A DNA stretch of 64,000 bases from Hetaerina americana (taxonomy: Eukaryota > Arthropoda > Insecta > Odonata > Calopterygidae). Below, one piece after another: positions 35,060 to 47,800 of this stretch (its first letter is position 1; each line of letters opens with the position of its first letter). The notes beneath the pieces were generated by a model, which was not told the DNA's origin, searched no databases, and saw only the letters and a program-made list of their open reading frames with translations. The stretch spans positions 25,179 to 89,178 of the forward strand of contig JAKTNV010000641.1 in the NCBI GenBank assembly GCA_022747635.1, read 5' to 3'. A program made the position numbers and the translations under genes.

Positions 35060-35223
35060 CTCAGATATATTTTATTAAACACGACCAAGGTTTTCATTCA
35101 CAGAGTCATCATCAGGGTTGATTGCTTTCTGTTATCTTTCTATCATCAGGACGATCTGTCTGTCGTCACTGACGGGGACTTTGTCAGTCGAAACCTAGGT
35201 CGTGTTTTTATTAAATATATCCG
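35060..35223. repeat. Inverted-repeat element with 34-bp arms
   Basis: The arm at 35061-35095 (ATTTTATTAAACACGACC core) is mirrored at 35189-35223 (GGTCGTGTTTTTATTAAAT core), with about 93 bp between them. The GTCGAAACC segment followed by a GTCGTGTT arm resembles the terminal repeats of Penelope-like elements, but no protein is attached. It overlaps the last codons of the zinc-finger frame. Confidence 0.6.
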
Positions 35224-35224
35224 A

Positions 35225-35958
35225 GAGAAAGGTCTCTCGCTCGTGTGCACAACCATGCGAGTCTTCAGATTGCCCTTCGTCGTGAAGGTCTTTCCGCAGA
35301 TGATGCAAGGGTGAGGTCTCTTCCCAGCATGCAACGCCACGTGCGCTTTAAGGATGTCTTTTCTCCCAAAACTCTTTGAACAAGCATCGCACGAATAATG
35401 TCTGTCTTCCGTGTGCACCGACATGTGTTTCTTCGGGAAGTAGTTTCTCGTGAACGATTTGGTGCAAACCCGGCACGAATACAGTTTGTATCTGGCACGA
35501 ACGGCCAGGTGCATTTTCAAACTGCTCTTCTGGGTTAACACAAGCGGCACAAATGTCTCTTACCCACAGGCAACCATCTCCATGTCCGCATCGAAACAAC
35601 GATTATCCACCAGTCCGGCACTGCGTACTACACCAACCGGCTCCGATCCTACCGGGTTAAATCCGTGCCGAACAAAATCATGCCGTACGTAATCCTCCCG
35701 CTTCATGTACCCCACGAGACAAAGGTTGCAATTGAAGTAATCCAATCCGACATGTTTCCAAACGTGCTTCTCCATCAATGCCTTCGTCTTTAACACTTCT
35801 CCGTACATATCGCACTGAAAAACTGATTCCTTCGAAGCCGATTCGACTTCCAACCGTCTACAATGGTCCACTGCGGCACCCCATCCCCCTGAACTGGGCC
35901 CTGCAACACGCAATCCAGCGGACGCAATCAAAGCCACCTCTTCTCCTCCCGTGAGCAC
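35225..35958 (-). pseudogene. C2H2 zinc-finger protein pseudogene
   Basis: One minus-strand frame of about 245 codons contains five to six C2H2 units and a stop at 35560-35562. Intact fingers: FNCNLCLVGYMKREDYVRHD (next His in RHG), YSCRVCTKSFTRNYFPKKHM and YSCDACSKSFGRKDILKAHV. Damaged fingers: FQCDMYGEVLKTKALMEKHV (second Cys is Tyr), a finger before YSCRVC with both Cys lost, and HPCIICGKTFTTKGNLKTRM (first His is Arg). Linkers such as VHTEDRHYSC fit a nuclear DNA-binding factor. Two further in-frame stops lie at about 35974-35988, upstream of the finger region. The mix of intact and broken fingers indicates a fairly recent pseudogene; a gene with undetected introns is less likely. Confidence 0.75.
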
Positions 35959-35999
35959 AAAGCAATCCGTTCACTCCTGCCACTCTCACTCAATTCCAT

Positions 36000-36686
36000 T
36001 GATCTTCACTTCATCTCTTTCCGTTCTCCCGCACCCGACATTCTCCCCCACACAGCATCGCTCCACCGAGGCCGTCATTGAGACTCTGTCGTCTTGGTGT
36101 TGCTCAACAGATGGCACCTGCACAGGACACGAGTGAATCCTTTCTTTATCGCAATGCAAGCGGTAGGTTTGGTGTCCTACGAACAAGAAAAAGGGTGGAA
36201 TTAGCGTTTGGGTGACGATCAAATATCCACATCCTAACAGGGCCAATGTTTATACACACATGAGCGCAAACGCAACATTAAAATCATACAGAGAAGGTTT
36301 AAAATTTGCGAGTCCGACTATGAAAACGAGATTGCAGAGAACCGTTAACTTGATTGCCCCTCTGTTTGTTGAAATGGGGCGAGGTGAAATGAAGCGACAA
36401 GTAACAGGTATAAAGATAGGGAACACACATTTATCATTGAGCATGGTTCTCATTCAAAGGCAAGGCATTTATCAATAACGAATAAACCAGCTAATCAAAT
36501 CCGTCTCTCTAGAAGAAATCTGCAGCTGCCTTTTTACATATTTAAACCAGTTGTTCTTTACGGGCTCAGTGTTTGGGTGGGATCTGACTTCAAAACATGC
36601 GCTGAGCACCAATGGCCTGCGAGCATCCATTCAGGCTAAATTGCATTTGAAGTGGATCCCCGTAAAGTGAATCAGTGCCAGTGCAC
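36000..36686. other. Unassigned sequence upstream of the zinc-finger frame
   Basis: On the minus strand the zinc-finger frame continues open for a further 87 codons (36246-35986) with no finger motif, possibly the N-terminal part of the same pseudogene. 36250-36686 holds nothing recognised. Confidence 0.4.
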
Positions 36687-36845
36687 AATGCAGACAATGA
36701 TTGAACAGTGGTGAGGCATCAAATTTTGTGTTGGACGGGGGAAATAGTGTACGAAGACGTGGGGCATGATTCGCCAAGCGCTCAAGGATGAAAGTATGAC
36801 ACAAACCGCAGTAATTTAAGAGGGACGAGCTTATTAAATGAAGAA
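36687..36845 (+). pseudogene. Mariner transposase N-terminal fragment
   Basis: The frame can be read as QTMIEQW, IKFCVGRGNS, TWGMIRQALKDESMTQTAV and FKRDELIK. This matches the start of mariner transposases (EQR..IKFC.KLGKS..ET..MI..AYGDE.MSR..VF.W) at about the expected spacing. There are stops within it and nothing downstream continues the domain. It is a short relic of uncertain lineage. Confidence 0.5.
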
Positions 36846-37584
36846 CACAACACTTCCACTGTTTGTTATTTTTGTACGACTAGTTTATAATGCTAAGGTG
36901 TCATTATTAGGTACAAATTAATGGAGTCGCGGACAATTTGTATACCATTCAAATGTTGGGGACGGGATGGGTGAGGGAAAGGGGAGGAGGTTGTGATATG
37001 CGTTGCTTGGAAGGGGAAGAGGGGTGTTTAGTGTCAGGAAAGGTGATTGGTAGGGTCACAGTGGGGTGGGGGGGTTTGTCGGGTCTTTCTGCGATGGAAA
37101 GAGGCACTTCCAGGCTCGGGGAGAGGTAATTCAAACAATAAATCGTTGAACAAATGACCCTTTTTCAAATTCTTTCTGATTTCCAGCTCTTCCCACTTGT
37201 CCGTCGTCATTCCTTTGTCCATCTGGTGTAAGAGTTCCGGGTTGAAATCCCTCCCATGATGCTCTTCCCACGGATGATGCTTGGCGAAGTGTGATTGTTT
37301 GAGGTCACAGTTTCAAAAAACAGCGTCCATGTTCCTCCGCCCGTGTTTTTAATTATCTCCCCGTTTGGCCTTGTATGTGTATAGCACTACAGTCCTTACA
37401 GGTTAAATTATAACTGCCATATTGAAATGAAATTAAATAATCAACTTTGCACATTTCAATATTTTATGCAAATCCCATAAAGTTATGCCTGAGACAGCAC
37501 ATTTTATAAATGCCAGATATGCCCAGACAAGGAGTGTTTCAGTAGTTCATTTCGTTGAGGAGGAATGTTACTTCCACGTGCCAA
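36846..37584. other. Unassigned, G-rich in the middle
   Basis: 36950-37130 is G-rich on the plus strand. No recognised gene or terminal repeat. Confidence 0.4.
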
Positions 37585-38040
37585 CAGGAGTTCTTCAGAA
37601 GGTCATTTTGTTGGTGGAGACGGGAAGGCTGTGTGCAAGATGGGTCCTCAGACCTGAGCAGCACCAGAGGTGTGAAGATGTTTCAATTGAGTGTTTAGCC
37701 AAGTTTCACGGCAACAAAGCAGAATTTTTGCGCCGTTTCATGACCATGGATGAAACATGTGTCCATTACTTCACACCCAAGACAACAGAACAATCGAACG
37801 AATGGATTCAAAAGGGAGAACTCTCTCCAAAGAAGAAGAAGACCATTTCATCTGCAGGCAAGGTCATGACGTCGGTTTTTTGGGATCCGCGTGGGAAAAT
37901 TTTCAATGAATACCTTGAAATAGGAAAAATCATCAACAGCGAGTATTATGCAAACTTATTGCAACATTTTGGAGCAAAGAAATCAAGCAAAGGCGATTCT
38001 AAGACGAGATCCACTCCTTTAAACTCTGCATTGAGTCCTT
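37585..38040 (+). pseudogene. Mar-B mariner transposase, central fragment
   Basis: The frame contains SIECLAKFHGNKAEFLRRFM, TMDETCVHYFTPKTTEQSNE (first catalytic Asp, Trp changed to Cys after it), GELSPKKKKTISSAGKVMTS and FNEYLEIGKIINSEYYANLL. This is the catalytic core start of the Mar-B transposase. It breaks after LLQHFG with Lys/Ser-rich out-of-frame sequence, and the second and third Asp blocks are missing. No termini are visible. It aligns with 6260-6480 and with the minus-strand Mar-B at 60600-60880. Confidence 0.85.
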
Positions 38041-38129
38041 GTCAATCATTTTGATTGAAAATTACCGCGGGTTTTATAGAAATAGCTGTTGCATTATTGT
38101 AAATGCAAAACAACCATAAGTCAACATGA

Positions 38130-41100
38130 AATCCAAGATCATATTTACTTTCAATGACGTGTGTTCATTACGTGGGCCATTTACCGGTTAATTCGGTCGC
38201 GAAAGAGAGATTTCAATGCATTTGAGAAATTTAATCGCCCTTATGGAGTATGATCTGGGTTAAACTGTGGACATGCATCCGAGGAAGGCCATTCCACATA
38301 ATAATGACCAACGTTTGCATTTACTGCTGAAAGAAAAATGTCCGATTGCAATACCTTTTACCGTGGATGGCGGATTCGGAAAAATTTCCCACCGACGATC
38401 GGAAAACCCTGGACATGACCTTTCTCATTGTTCATGGTGGAAATAAGACACGAAAGAAACAGCTTCACTGCCTGTAACAAGAGTTTCAGAGGCTTAGAAT
38501 AATACGGGAGAGTGTAGCTGCGAGAGCAAGAATTTTCGTAAAACAATGTTTACGATTCGTTCATAGAAAACAAAGAATAGCTCAATGCGTTCCGTAATTT
38601 AATTTTGAAATTTGCGGCAGTTGGAGGGATTGGTTGGGGAATGGCACAGGGGGGGGTTGCTTCAGTTGGAGGGAGGGTTATTTGGAAGCAAGCCCAGAAG
38701 GGACAAACACTACGGAATACAAGCATCTATCAGCCTGGTTTGGAGGTAAGAAAGCTTTTTAATCACATTTATACTTTACCTAAGCATTGGCAATGAATCA
38801 GTTATGGAATCACTGTTAGATTTGATAGCCATTAAATGTTACATTATGTGTAAACTAACCTTGAATCATCCGTTTGGAAGTCGAATAATCACATATTTCT
38901 TCCTACTGGCTATATGTTCGAGAATTATTGTGTTTTAACCTTTTTATTTCTATCGCCGTGTGCTTAATGATACACGTTGGCCCATTTAGTATCATTAAGT
39001 GATATGTAAATTGATTCTTCTTTACAATTCTCAAAGTTTAAGTCGTCCGCCGTAACAAGATGTTTATTTGTTGATTTAAAACCTTAGTATTTAAAGCTTA
39101 AGAATCACTGTTTATTTAATATCATGGCAACGGTTCATAGCGTAACTTTACTTGTAATAACCTGAATGTATATTTGTTCATTATTTCGTGTTTTTGTATG
39201 TTACACCTGTAATACCTTGCTATCAAGTGAGTTATTAGTCGATTTCTGTGTGGATAAACCGATATAATGCTGTCACAGAAACGCAGTTGGCTGATAAATA
39301 GCGAAACAGCTAGTACATAGGACGTAATATGATAATTGTCAGTGATTGCCACCGAATGAATAGCAAGGAAGCAGTTTTGGAGTTTCAAGTTCACATTTCT
39401 TCTTGAGACGACCGCGGCGTCAGTTCAAGGAGTTTCTTGTTAACCCCTTTCCCCAGTCTTCTTCTGAGAATTATGTTAAACCACCCCGCCCCCTGTAACC
39501 CTGGCCGCGGAATTTTCCATGTCCGCGTACGCAGTACGCCGAGCTACGCAGTTATCTTATCAATTTGATGAAGTTTGTGCATTAGTCGGAGGTCTTTCCA
39601 GTTAAAACTGCGTTCCAACTGTTTGCGGATGAATTCGTGATACCTGTTCAAAAGGTAAGTCCAGGAGGTTAGGCGTACTGCCATATTCATATCCAAGAAG
39701 CAAAACTTAATAGCATAAGGACTCTTAATTGTGACCAGATATATTTAAAATGTCATTGAAGATGGAAAATAGCTAAGATAAAATGAGATTGAGACAGTGG
39801 ATAATGCGTTTTATTTGCGAACATTGCTTTAAGCTGCAATTTCACGCTGCCGTCGATGTGGTAATTTACAATAATAATCTATTTTTGGCATTTCTTCCCA
39901 AAACACTATTGGATTATGCCATTACGTTTTCGGTCTTTAAGCTGTGCAATAAATTATTAGTGTAAGTAATAACTTTGGAAAGGTGGTGTTTATTCAATTT
40001 AAAATAGAAATATGATTTGCATCAGAACTATTCACTTGAATAAATAGACTTTGAAAGGTACCGCGTGTCTTAATTATTTGCTAATGAGTTGAATTATGTC
40101 TTTTAAACAGAAGTTAAGAAGGAAATAATATTTTGGAAAACGATAACTCGAGGAAAATACTATTTGGGACCTTTCAGAAACCTCAAGTGTATTTGATGTA
40201 GATCGCTTGTACTGATTGCTGTTTTTTATTAATATATGTGTATCCGTTTCGTTTTCATTAATAGCTGAGGAGGTGTATTATTCTTAATTACTGGAGTCAT
40301 AATCAGTATTTCAATCCTAAGATTGGTTTACTGCGGCCCTCAATTCTAATCTATTCAATATCCATTCCCCCAATTCTTGATACTTCTCTGTTTCACGTCC
40401 TTCTTAATTGGTCCTGTATGTTCATGTCTCTTCGTCTTCCTCGTGGAATGATGTCTTCCCCTCTATTATACTCCTTAATCAATCCCTTGTGCCTCAAGCC
40501 ACGCCCGATCAATCTGTTTCTTCTCTGCCGTCGTGTGTTCTCAATAATAGTCGTGTCCTCTTCTGCTCTTCTATATACATACCTTCTTACTTCATCTTAG
40601 TACATCTAATATTTTCAGCATTCTCCTTATCGCCACAATGTTTGAAAGGCTTCTTCTATTCTTCGCTGGTCCATTTTTCCAGGTCTTGGAACCATAGAGC
40701 GCTATGCTCCAGACGAAAGTCTTGACGAATTACCTCCTTGTTTGCAATCATATGACCAATGAACATCGGTAATTGCCTCTTCTTATTCATGAATTAGCGT
40801 TCGTATCTTGGGCTGTTCTTCGCTTGATGTCGGTCGAACTTTTTACATCCCATGTAACTGATACCGCTGCCCAGGTACGTAGATGAAGGATGTTCCACTT
40901 GCTCTAGTTTCACTCCTCAAATTGTGATATGTCTGCATCCAGCTTCCATTTTCCGCACACCCACAATGATTTTAGTTTTCTTCTTGTCGATACTCATATT
41001 TTAGTATTCCCCCAGTACTAGATAGTCCATAGGGACTTTGAGAGTTGCTTGCAGGTGTCCTCTCTCGCGTTTCCGCCACTACTTTGATTTCATCTGTGCG

Positions 41101-41300
41101 AACCGGAGCGTGTTGATTTCTTCTCCGTTTATCTTAGACTCCTTTGATACCCAATTATTGTGTTTCTTTTTTTGCCTCTTAAGTTGACTATTGCTGGCGA
41201 GCATCTTATAATTAATATTCAGGAGGTGTAGCAATTAGGCTGGTATTACCCGAGTGTACATTTATTTATGAATAAATGAGGTTTCATTTTTTCTTATGTA
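38130..41300. repeat. Long duplicated block C (partner of block A)
   Basis: Collinear with 13690-18180 but shorter: the internal 600-bp segment occurs once (about 39020-39600), the SINE is absent, and small indels are common. Its right end merges into CR1 sequence at about 41300. Confidence 0.82.
40330..41130 (-). pseudogene. RTE-like LINE RT remnant (block C copy)
   Basis: It is the block C counterpart of 17170-17990 and shows the same minus-strand motifs, including a YLGS-type block (plus strand CCAGGTACGTAGATGAAGGA near 40873) and the degraded end block near 40350-40450. Stops and frameshifts are numerous. Confidence 0.75.
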
Positions 41301-43200
41301 GGAGTAATAATGATTTGCGAGATCTCGGTGCTGAAACATGCGGATCTTAATTTATTTAATAATTTCAATCTTGCATTGAATCGCCTCTCTTCCAATGATT
41401 CCCGCCCCAAATCCATGAGCATTTCGGTGACGCTTTGCGTTTTATCGTAAGAATTGTTTACCAAACGGGCCCCCCGGCGTTGAACCTTCTCGATTTCCCG
41501 AATGAGGCCTTTTTCACTCGGATCCGACACGCTACATGCGTATTCTAAATGAGGCCTTACATGAGCGTTGTGACAACGTTCCTTGACTTTCGAGTCACTT
41601 TTTCCGACAATGCGTCTAATAAATCCCAATTTTTTATATGCTTGACCGCAGACTTTACGTATGTGAGTCCTCCAAGTTACGTCTTTTGTGAATGTGACAC
41701 CCAGGTAGGTATTTTACCGTATGAACTACTGCTAGGTCACCTCCAGCTAATTTATAAGCATATCCCGTTGATCTTTTAAAGAAATTTACCACCGAACTTT
41801 TATTATAATTTAGTGTCAATCCCCAGTTAGAACACCAATTAGTAATGCAGCCTAAATCCTGCGCTAGAATAAAACGATCCTCATCCGCAGATATCTCCCG
41901 ATAGATCACCATGTCATCCGCGAACATCCTAATTTTACTTTTCACTCCGCGGTTCAAATCGTTCACAAAAATCAAGAAAAGCAACGGCCCAATCACACTT
42001 CCAAGAGGTACCCCCGACGTGACTCGAACGCTGTCGGAACTAGCGCCATCAAGGACTACCCTCTGTTCCCGCTCTGAAAGAAATACTTTTACCCAACCTA
42101 TGGCGCCCTTGTTTACTCCCGCGACCTTTCATTGAAGAATAAGTTGACCATGTGGAACCTTATCAAATGCCTTTTGAAAATCCAAGAAGATGGCATCCAC
42201 TTGCCTACCTCTCTCACCGGATACAAGTAAATCATGTGTAAATAATCCTAATTGGGTTTCGCAGGAGCGGGTTTTCCTGAATTCGTGTTGATTGTCACTT
42301 AAAAAGTTAATATTGTCAAGATGGCTAATTATTGAACTGACAATTATGTGCTCTAAGATTTTGCAACAGATAGAATTGAGAGATATAAGTCTGTAATTAC
42401 TGATATCCTCCCTGTCACCACTTTTAAAAGTAGGCATAATTTACGCGGATTTCCAATTCTTAGGTATTTTCGGGGCCCGGGGATTTGTTGGGTTTAATCT
42501 CATTAAGGAATTTTAGAGTTCCTTGTTGGTTCACTGTTTTTTTTTCCATGGGTGGAGTATGTATTGTTTCTTGGAAATATGCGGTGGCAACATCGTTCGT
42601 GAAAACGCTTTGGAAGAATGAATTTAGGATGTTAGCTTTACCCTCGCTGTGTATATGAATTATATTGCTACAATCCCTTAAGCAAGCCACGGTTTTTTTA
42701 CTCCCATTTACTTCCCTAACATATGACCAGAAAGTTTTGGGTCAGTGTCCAAGTGCTCGCAAAGTACTTTGCGTTTAAAGTCTAGTAAGGCGCTACGTAA
42801 TTGTGTTTTGGTTTCAATTTTAGAGGATCTAATATGTATGTGTCCCATAATTGTTTATTCTTAGGAGATGGTGTGTTCACGCCTACCCACTTTACCCCAG
42901 AGTGTAGCATTCTCTGCTTTCGAAGGGCTTTTCTAACGTCTGTATTGTACTACCTAGGGTCGCGATTTGCTTTAACGTATTTCTTATGGATGAAATTGAT
43001 GATGCCTTTTTGCATAATATTGGCGAATTCCGTCCAAGTTTCTTCCACGTGGACATGTCTTGAGCGGGTTTTAAACTCGGGTAGTCAAGAGTTTAATTGA
43101 TTGGCCAATGTTTCAAAGTCTGCTTTATGGTGATTATAAATTTTTCTTTTTGGTTTAACAATCTTTTTTATTTCTACGTCGAAGTGGACATTAACTGTTT
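41294..43200 (-). pseudogene. CR1/L2-type LINE ORF2 remnant, second copy
   Basis: Minus-strand frames give an RT in order: KPNKSPGPENT (near 42465), TFKSGDREDISNYRLISLNS and FRKTRSCETQLGLFTHDL then DFQKAFDKVPHG (42437-42129), GPLLFLIFVNDL and IRMFADDMVIYREI (41996-41655), and VRPHLEYACSVSDP with VQRRGARLVNNSY (41629-41294). It is related to but clearly diverged from the element at 21-24 kb. Upstream sequence to about 43200 matches the ORF2 region before the RT and shares 42783-42880 with the window start. It is broken by frameshifts, and the endonuclease is not readable. Confidence 0.85.
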
Positions 43201-43273
43201 CACGGCGACTCAAGCCCTCATCAGTTGATACGCTAATAAAACCCCCGCCACACGCCCTTGCGGGGTATTATGT

Positions 43274-43592
<319 letters not shown>

Positions 43593-43594
43593 AA

Positions 43595-43866
43595 AAAACC
43601 ATAAACACGGTAATCAACCCGAAGGTCGGTTTAGTAGGTGATGGTATAGATCACCCAGTACTAAGCCCTATACGGCGTGTGAAAATTCACACATCAGGGT
43701 AGGGGGGCCAGTTCCTTTCCCTGTGCCGGTTATGGTTCCCCAGGAAGACCTGGTACCCGAAAAAATCACTTCAGCTTGGGTGGAGCTGTAGGTGCCCAGA
43801 GTGCCTTGCCCGGGAATCGAACCCGGGACCCTCCGGTCAGCAGTCCAACGCTCTACCCACTGGGGA
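43595..43866 (-). mobile_element. tRNA-derived SINE (family S1) between two (TA)n tracts
   Basis: On the minus strand: GTGGGTAGAGCGTTGGACTG (A-box region), GGGTTCGATTCCCGGGCAAG (B-box region), CTACAGCTCCACCCAAGC, ACACGCCGTATAGGGCTTAG and ACCGTGTTTATGGTTT at the tail. This is the best-preserved S1 copy. It is bounded on both sides by TA dinucleotide arrays. Confidence 0.92.
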
Positions 43867-43884
43867 AATATATATATATATATG

Positions 43885-43978
<94 letters not shown>
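43867..43978. repeat. (TA)n microsatellite with TATGCT interruptions
   Basis: About 110 bp of TA repeat directly abutting the SINE head. Confidence 0.97.
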
Positions 43979-43982
<4 letters not shown>

Positions 43983-44098
43983 GTAATCTACCGGTTAAGG
44001 TAGATATTTGGATGGACACTACTACCAAACAAATATTTTATTACTCCTAACAAAACACAAAATCAATTATCCTACTCTATATCAGGTCCCTCTTCATT

Positions 44099-44235
44099 TC
44101 CGAGTACTTTCTTCCTGCCTTCATCCCGTCTAACAACCCTATCCTGTTCCTTCCCTTTCCTCTTTTGCCCAACATTCTACCCTCTATCACAGTCTTCAAC
44201 ATCCCTCTGCTTCCATCCCTCTATCTTCAGTACTC
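44099..44235 (-). pseudogene. RTE-like LINE C-terminal end block
   Basis: The minus strand reads LKTVIEGRMLGKRG-type sequence followed by DRVVRRDEGRKK-like residues, the same end block as 3130-3215 and 47300-47395. Only this last segment is present. Confidence 0.72.
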
Positions 44236-45310
44236 AAGAAGGTTATTTAAGTCGTAGTACCGATTATCGTATTTATTTCAAGAATAATCTCGCTTGATAT
44301 ATTACGATCGCCACAGTTGGGATTGAATAAACGACCTTTTGAGATAAATATTAATTAATTAAATGTTATAACGGTCATACCAACGTTAACTCGTTCAAAA
44401 AGTCGGAATTAATATTCTAAAATCGTATATTAAACTTAAAAACTACGTAACGGAATTGATTGAAACAAAAGATTAGCCAATTGCGCTTTTTTCATGTTTC
44501 CGCTTCTATTTTGTTCTCTGTTTATTGTCGATACAATTGTTTTGTCTGTTTTAGAAAATTGCAGATGTAAATTGAAAATTCATCGCTTAGTGTCGTAGTT
44601 CATTGGTTTTAAGCTGATAAAAGTTTTTAATATTTATTAATTAAGGATTAATAATGTGTTTATGAGTATAATAACCTTTCTGTTTCATTAAAAACAGTCA
44701 AATTAACTTCCCAATGTGTTTGTTTACATATGAAAATCAACCGGAACACGTATTTTGATTGTTGATTGACTGTTTCGATGATCGAGAGTTTGTTATTTAC
44801 GATAATTTCACACCGCGTACCATTCCGATGGAACCGCACAGGAAATCGTAATTATTAACATCAAACGTAAAAACATCAAAGATTGCTTACATGTTTCAAC
44901 ACGTTTAGACACTCGTTGCTATGTAAACAAATGAGCAGTTACGCTAGGAAAGAAAGACGAAATGCGGCCTCATTGTTGAAATCAGATTTACGCGGTGTTC
45001 TTCCCGATAAACTCGGGTTAAATATTATTACATTGTAAAATCTTTGATGATTCATTGTTGGAGACAGACAGCATGAGCAAATATTTCTTCTGCTCCTTTG
45101 GTTTTTCGTTATTTGCCGTGGGCCATGAATTTTTTGAATATTAATGTCATCTCTTGGGCTTTTAGAAAATGATTCTTTCTAATCGCTTCCTCTAGGCTAC
45201 GTGGAAAGGACCACAATTCTACCCTTATGAGATAATCGGATTCTTAGCATTCACTCACCTACCGCTCATAATCTTTTCTAAGTACGACGTTCTTAATCTC
45301 GTTTCTCTGT
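44236..45310. other. AT-rich unassigned sequence with one repeat
   Basis: 45113-45210 is the inverted counterpart of 9485-9590. The rest has no recognised feature. Confidence 0.45.
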
Positions 45311-45343
45311 TTAGTGTTATTCGGGGGGCCCTGGATCATATTC

Positions 45344-45605
45344 ATCGTAAATTATGATGCAATTTCACCTATACCTAGCCGACTTCAAACAGATAAGTTA
45401 GTAGCGAACGCGCGGCAAATCACTCAACAATGGCGTTCAATAGATACGACGGAATTGACATACGCGTCGCTTCCGAAAAAATAAAATAATGTAATTATCT
45501 CGAACTGACGGAATTCCAGCCTTTCTCAATATTACCACCAAAGAACGTAAGATAACCTACATTAATCATAAAAGGCGCGAATATTAGACCAGTCTCTTGA
45601 CTCAC
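45344..45605 (+). repeat. 260-bp dispersed repeat, copy in the duplication
   Basis: Near identical to 1101-1360; diverged from 12089-12349. Confidence 0.85.
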
Positions 45606-45856
45606 CTCCATCCAACACGACGACACATGACCATCTGAACGGATGAGTCAATCGAAGGAATCAGCTGGTGCCAAAACCGTTGGATGACGTCATTTTGAAA
45701 TTTTGAAAATGGGCCGGTAAGTAGGCTTATTTTAAGTGATTAAATCTTCGGAAATAATTGTTATCAAGATTTTAGCAATCTAATTTTTAAACAAATTTTC
45801 TCGGCAAAAATGAATAATTTAAAAATTAAGTATTAATATCATTACGTATTTCAACG

Positions 45857-46210
45857 TGCCGAAAATTCGGAGTGTCGACCGACAGCTGCTGGCCAAATAT
45901 GGCGTTGCCGCACCCGCCCTATTCTCCCGATCTGCCACCACTGGACTTCTTCTTCTTCCCCCTGATGAAAAGACGGCTCAAGGGACGACGTTTTGACTCG
46001 ATGAAGGCCGTTCAAGAGGCTTCGGCGAGGGTCATCAACGGCATCCCCAAAGAAAATTTCCAGCGGGCGTAGGGGGAATGGGAGCAACGTTATACTAAGT
46101 GTGTAGCAGCTCAAGGAGCATACTTTGAAGATTATTAAGTCGATGTTAGTATATCGTCAATAAAAATCTTGGAAAAAAAATCAGTCCCACCACTTTTGGG
46201 TGCGCCCCTG
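45857..46210 (+). pseudogene. Mar-D mariner transposase, 3' fragment (duplicated copy)
   Basis: It differs from 1611-1964 by a few substitutions. It carries the same internal TAG before GEWEQRYTKC and the same terminus next to TA at 46211-46212. The shared stop shows that it was copied by the segmental duplication, not by separate transposition. Confidence 0.88.
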
Positions 46211-46636
46211 TAGTTTGCTGGGAGTCGCCTATGATACTAAGGGAATAAGGTAGACTTACATACAGGTAGTCTTTCAGAAAGGCACAGAGAAAACGGGTTA
46301 AACTAAGAATGACAGTACAAATGGGATTACTATTACAATGGCCCCACACACGCCACTCACTTAGAAGTAGATCAGACGACAAATACGATAGGATAAGGGG
46401 GAAATAGATTCCATTGAACACAGTTGAGACACCAACAAAGACCTATTCCTTCCCATGAACATAACCAACAATCACATAGTAACAGTAAGTAACCAAAGTC
46501 GCCTTAGAAATATTAAGAAAACATCGAATTAACAAGTCGTAACAAAATTGAGCATCGCAAAGATATCATTTATATTTGTAGGTGCGTGTGTGTTGGTTGG
46601 TAATTTGCGTGTGTGTTAGTTGGTAGTTTGCGTGTT

Positions 46637-46708
<72 letters not shown>

Positions 46709-46712
46709 CATA
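46637..46712. repeat. (TA)n microsatellite
   Basis: Shorter counterpart of 2394-2511. Confidence 0.97.
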
Positions 46713-46746
46713 TTAAGCCGAGGCGGGGCTTGAGGGGAATTAAGTG

Positions 46747-47395
46747 TCAGTCAGCCAATAGAGGGGCTGCAAGCATTGCTTAGTGAATTGGAAATTTAGT
46801 GCGACAGGTATGGGATGAGAATAAATATTAATAAAACAAAGGTTATGCGATTTTCTAGAAGGAAAAAGGCCAAGTTTAACATTAAAATAGGAGGGCAAAA
46901 AATAGAGCAGGTAGAACAGTTTACGTATCTCGGAAGTGTTTTGGACCAACACGGTCAAAGTAGTAGGGACGTAAGGAGAAGAATTGCGCTAGGCAAAGAG
47001 GCTTCCACACTAGGAGGAGGGAGTTAAGATTAGAGGGACATTAGTAAGGATGTTATGGAAAAGACTCGTAAAAACTGTGATATGGGGCGTAGCTATGTAC
47101 GGCGTGGAAACGTGGTCATTGAAGCTGGAGTATAGACGTAGACTGGAGGCTTTTGAAATGTGGGTGTGGGGAAGAATGCAGAAGGTTAAATGGACCGAAA
47201 AAAGGAAAACAAATGAGGAAGTACTTGGTATGGTGGGCGAAGACAGGGGTTTGTTGGGAGATATTACTATGGAGGCAGGAAAAGTGGATGAAAAGGGGTG
47301 TTGACCGGCAGTGTTGAAGACTGTAATAGAGGGGAGAATGTTGGGCAAAAGAGCAGAGGGAAGGAACAGGATAGGGATGTTGGACGGGATGAAAT
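46747..47395 (+). pseudogene. RTE-like LINE RT remnant (duplicated copy)
   Basis: Counterpart of 2552-3217 with the same frames and motifs (IEQVEQFTYLGSVLDQ, VIWGVAMYGVETWSL). It lacks the 17-bp direct repeat present near 2600 and has a small deletion near 47312. Where the two copies differ, this one sometimes retains the residue typical of the family (ETWSL versus EMWSL). Confidence 0.88.
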
Positions 47396-47396
47396 A

Positions 47397-47480
47397 AATA
47401 TATGTGTGTGTGTTGGTATACTATATATATGTATTATATATATGTGTATATATATATATGTATTATATATATGTATTATA

Positions 47481-47573
<93 letters not shown>
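47397..47573. repeat. (GT)n/(TA)n tract, left half of split microsatellite
   Basis: It corresponds to 3219-3300, with additional TATGTATTATATA variants. The matching right half is 48914-49020, across the compound insertion. Confidence 0.95.
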
Positions 47574-47579
<6 letters not shown>

Positions 47580-47725
47580 TCAAACACGAAATCCCGCCAA
47601 ACGGCGAATAAATACTCATATATACAGAAACATATATAAGGAAAAGGGATAGGAACACGTATAAAGGACGAACACAATAGAGGTGGGGAAGGCGGAATCG
47701 AACGGATCACAAGAGTAAAAATATC

Positions 47726-47800
47726 TCCTCAACCGGGACTCGAACACCGGATCTTTCCACTTGCCGGGCGGATGCTCTTAACCACTTGAGCTATCGAGGA
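47726..47800 (-). ncRNA. tRNA-like SINE head, unit 1
   Basis: The 75 nt can fold as a cloverleaf: a 7-bp acceptor (TCCTCGA with TTGAGGA, including a G-T pair), a D-arm with GCTC/GAGC, a 5-bp anticodon stem TCCGC/GTGGA and a B-box GTGTTCGAGTCC. The base before the candidate anticodon (GGC) is C instead of the nearly invariant U33, and the T-arm carries one extra base. It is more likely a SINE promoter head than a working tRNA gene. Confidence 0.6.

Noticed and set aside
35100..35223. Hammerhead ribozyme
   Set aside because: CTGATGAT and GAAAACC segments are present on the minus strand, but I could not form a convincing stem II; kept only as a check.
35550..35590. Short intron removing the stop in the zinc-finger frame
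   Set aside because: GTAAGAG...AACCCAG would be only about 34 nt, too short for a normal intron, and the flanking finger has lost its cysteines anyway.
36938..37222. Open frames in the G-rich stretch
   Set aside because: Overlapping frames on both strands without domains; explained by composition.
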